Origin: Acidobacteriaceae bacterium
GTDB lineage: Bacteria; Acidobacteriota; Terriglobia; Terriglobales; Acidobacteriaceae
Direction: 5' to 3'
Assembly (NCBI GenBank): GCA_003156235.1
Contig: PMGP01000423.1
Coordinates: 185-7,024, forward strand
DNA length: 6,840 nt
Shown here: positions 5,497-6,840 of the stretch, piece by piece
How the letters are laid out: every line of letters starts with the position of its first letter
Numbering within the stretch: the first letter of the stretch is position 1
Position numbers and translations under genes: made by a program
Notes under the pieces: generated by a model
The model's database searches: none
What the model saw: the letters and a program-made list of their open reading frames with translations, nothing else
Told to the model about the DNA's origin: nothing

Positions 5497-5523
5497 CCCC
5501 TGATCCCTGATCCCTGACCCCTG
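5491..5523 (-). repeat. Heptamer array, 3' array of module B (33-nt terminal inverted repeat)
   Basis: This is the exact reverse complement of 5057-5089. On the plus strand it is C-rich with C-runs at 5491, 5497, 5505, 5512 and 5518. It supplies the stop codon of the four-helix-bundle gene and ends about 32 bases before the DUF2203 start. Confidence 0.97.
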
Positions 5524-5555
5524 TTCTGTCGTATCCTGTATCTGAGGGCATCCCC

Positions 5556-5996
5556 ATGAAGACCTTCACTCTCGAAGAAGCGCAATCCCTGCTGCCGGTG
5601 ATGGAGTCGCTGCTGAAGCGCGCCATCGAGGGCAAGCAGTCGGCTGTGGAAGTGGAGTCCGGCCTCACTGATCTAGCACGGCGCATCTATCTCTCCGGCG
5701 GCATGAAGGTGGACACGGGCAAGGTGGCCAAACTGCGCGCGGATTTGGAGGGGCACGTGCAGCGAGTGCGGGAGAGCGTCGCGGAGATCGACGCTGTCGG
5801 CGTGCAGGTGAAGGACCTGGATGCCGGGCTGCTGGATTTTCCCTGCCGTCTGGACGATCAAGTGGTGCTGCTGTGCTGGCGGATGGGCGAAACGGCCATC
5901 GAGCACTGGCACCCTGTCGACTCCGGCTTCAAAGACCGCCAGCCGTTGGATGAACGCTTCCACCGCCGCTCCACTTCGGGCAACCGGCCCAACTGA
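5556..5996 (+). CDS. DUF2203 family protein, unknown function
   Basis: The 146-residue soluble protein matches DUF2203. It has FTLEEAQSLLPVMESLL at the N-terminus (4-20), a central helical region with coiled-coil character (about 56-80), and the family core VGVQVKDLDAGLLDFP (81-96). LCWRMGETAIEHWHPVDSGF (106-125) and RQPLDERF follow. The invariant-looking charged and aromatic residues (K86, D87, D94, W108, E112, W118, H119) suggest a binding site, but no function is known to me. ATG5556 has a GAGGG about 8 bases upstream. It follows module B on the same strand and may once have been directly downstream of nadA. Its TGA stop (5994-5996) is followed 4 bases later by a solo heptamer array. Confidence 0.88.
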   Translation: MKTFTLEEAQSLLPVMESLLKRAIEGKQSAVEVESGLTDLARRIYLSGGMKVDTGKVAKLRADLEGHVQRVRESVAEIDAVGVQVKDLDAGLLDFPCRLDDQVVLLCWRMGETAIEHWHPVDSGFKDRQPLDERFHRRSTSGNRPN

Positions 5997-6000
5997 AAAA

Positions 6001-6032
6001 CAGGGAATAGGGAACAGGGAACAGGGAATAGG
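6001..6032 (+). repeat. Solo G-rich heptamer array (no four-helix-bundle gene)
   Basis: The units run CAGGGAA, TAGGGAA, CAGGGAA, CAGGGAA, TAGG, with G-triplets at 6003, 6010, 6017 and 6024. Bases 6001-6025 are identical to the 5' array of module A read on the minus strand (696-672). No inverted partner array or four-helix-bundle remnant is seen between here and the peroxiredoxin gene. It starts 4 bases after the DUF2203 stop. Confidence 0.95.
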
Positions 6033-6244
6033 ACCGTTTATTTAGTTCATGCTGGAATTTCGCTTTGGTGCGAATCTCTTTGCCATTGGCGCGCATCCTT
6101 TCTTATGAGAGAACACTGCTTTGCAGTTGGTTCTAATGCTCCGATGCGGGCACGCAGGCGGAGGGCAGTTTCCCGCCGTTTTGTTCAACCCCATCAACCT
6201 TTTTAACCCTGTCAACCCCACAATTTTTCCGGAGGATTTCAAGA
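6033..6244. other. Peroxiredoxin upstream region with a 9-nt direct repeat
   Basis: No gene is recognised here. TCAACCCCA occurs at 6185-6193 and again at 6212-6220, with TCAACC at 6194-6199 and TTAACCC between them. This C-rich, loosely periodic tract is directly upstream of the GGAGG Shine-Dalgarno (6231-6235). It could be a regulator site or a second class of short repeat. I see no convincing OxyR- or PerR-type box and no clear promoter hexamers. Confidence 0.35.
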
Positions 6245-6781
6245 ATGCTTTCCATAGGTGCAAGTTTCCCCGCCTTTGAATTGACCGCCGTGGTCGATCT
6301 CGACCTCAAGAAGGCCTTCCAGCCCATTACCGACAATAGCTTTGCGGGCAAATGGAAAGTCTATTTTTTCTGGCCCAAGGATTTCACCTTTGTCTGCCCG
6401 ACGGAGATTGCCGCCTTCGGCACGCTGAACCCGGAGTTCGTCGCGAGGGGCGCGCAGGTGCTGGGCGGTAGCATCGACTCGGAGTTTGTGCACTGGGCGT
6501 GGCGCAGCGAACAGCCGTCGCTGAAGAACCTGCCCTTCCCTATGCTGAGCGACATCAAGCGGGAACTTTCAACGGCGTTGGGAATACTGGACCCCAAGGC
6601 CGGCGTTGCGCAGCGCGCCACCTTCATCGTGGACCCGGAGAACAAGATCCGCTTCGTCTACGTGACCGACCTTTCGATTGGCCGCGACCCCAAGGAGGTT
6701 CTGCGCGTCCTCGACGCCCTGCAAAACGGCGGAATGACTCCCTGCGGCTGGCACAAGGGCGAAGAGACCATCAAGGTCTAA
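6245..6781 (+). CDS. ahpC: AhpC-type 2-Cys peroxiredoxin
   Basis: The 178-residue cytoplasmic thiol peroxidase reduces hydrogen peroxide and organic peroxides. The peroxidatic cysteine is C51 in FWPKDFTFVCPTEI (42-55) and the resolving cysteine is C167 in MTPCGWHKGEETIKV at the C-terminus. Their spacing is that of typical 2-Cys enzymes that form intersubunit disulfides. Other family features are the thioredoxin-like start (GASFPAFEL), GGSIDSEFVHWAW, PFPMLSDIKRELSTALGI and RATFIVDPENKIRFV. The C-terminus is short and lacks a YF-type extension, as in robust bacterial forms. ATG6245 follows GGAGG with a 9-base gap. No ahpF or ahpD is in view, so the reducing partner is unknown (a thioredoxin or AhpD system elsewhere). 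Confidence 0.95.
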   Translation: MLSIGASFPAFELTAVVDLDLKKAFQPITDNSFAGKWKVYFFWPKDFTFVCPTEIAAFGTLNPEFVARGAQVLGGSIDSEFVHWAWRSEQPSLKNLPFPMLSDIKRELSTALGILDPKAGVAQRATFIVDPENKIRFVYVTDLSIGRDPKEVLRVLDALQNGGMTPCGWHKGEETIKV

Positions 6782-6786
6782 GAACC

Positions 6787-6822
6787 AGGCAGCTTATCGT
6801 GCCATGGTATTCCGCGCTGCCT
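6787..6822. repeat. Inverted repeat after the peroxiredoxin gene
   Basis: AGGCAGC (6787-6793) and GCTGCCT (6816-6822) are complementary across a 22-base loop, 5 bases after the stop. There is no T-run, so it is a weak candidate for a terminator. The window's last bases (AAGGGCACGGCTTCA) resemble the first half of a palindrome whose other half would lie outside. Confidence 0.3.
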
Positions 6823-6840
6823 TGAAAGGGCACGGCTTCA

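Larger units (their letters stand above)
5057..5523 (+). mobile_element. Candidate mobile module B: four-helix-bundle ORF between perfect 33-nt inverted repeats
   Basis: This module has the same architecture and polarity as the one at 264-705: G-rich array, four-helix-bundle gene, C-rich array, directly after a TGA stop and co-directional with the upstream gene. The arrays use CAGGGRT units rather than CAGGGAA. Perfect arm identity with matched variant order implies the arms were copied as a block. The module is about 467 bases long with no enzyme gene of its own. Movement in trans is inferred. Confidence 0.6.

Noticed and set aside
5057..5523. 23S rRNA intervening sequence
   Set aside because: The family is known from such elements, but the flanks are protein genes (nadA, DUF2203), not rRNA.

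Overview
The base composition, gene order and protein style suggest an Acidobacteriota-type chromosome. The pointers are a GC-rich background, a TatB with a long Ala/Pro/Lys tail, a secreted M28/glutaminyl-cyclase-like enzyme, and palindromic 'GGGGCAC'-type repeats of a kind I associate with that phylum. This taxonomic call is from recollection and is not proven here.

Left half (minus strand, read right to left): tatB and tatC overlap by 8 bases and form a Tat protein-export pair. About 170 bases of palindromic repeats follow, then a secreted M28-family zinc enzyme resembling glutaminyl cyclases. Next comes a four-helix-bundle (S23/IVP/Avd-like) gene boxed by G-rich heptamer arrays, and then the start of a TerC-family membrane protein that runs off the left edge. 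A small cysteine-rich protein gene with a perfect Shine-Dalgarno lies upstream of tatB on the same strand.

Right half (plus strand): a short cysteine-containing ORF of 57 codons, nadA (quinolinate synthase), a second four-helix-bundle gene boxed by its own heptamer arrays, a DUF2203 gene, a solo heptamer array, and an AhpC-type peroxiredoxin. The window ends just after the peroxiredoxin.

The most interesting content is a repeated module without a recognisable transposase or polymerase. It consists of a 5' G-rich heptamer array, a four-helix-bundle ORF, and a 3' C-rich (inverted) heptamer array. Two complete copies (about 264-705 minus, 5057-5523 plus) and one solo array (6001-6032) are present. 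In copy B the two arrays are a perfect 33-nt inverted repeat with identical order of unit variants. In all three cases the G-rich array begins within a few bases after the TGA stop of the preceding gene and lies in its sense orientation. Every array also fits a canonical G-quadruplex pattern. The parsimonious reading is a small, possibly RNA- or trans-mobilised element that targets the base positions just after stop codons. The mechanism is inference.
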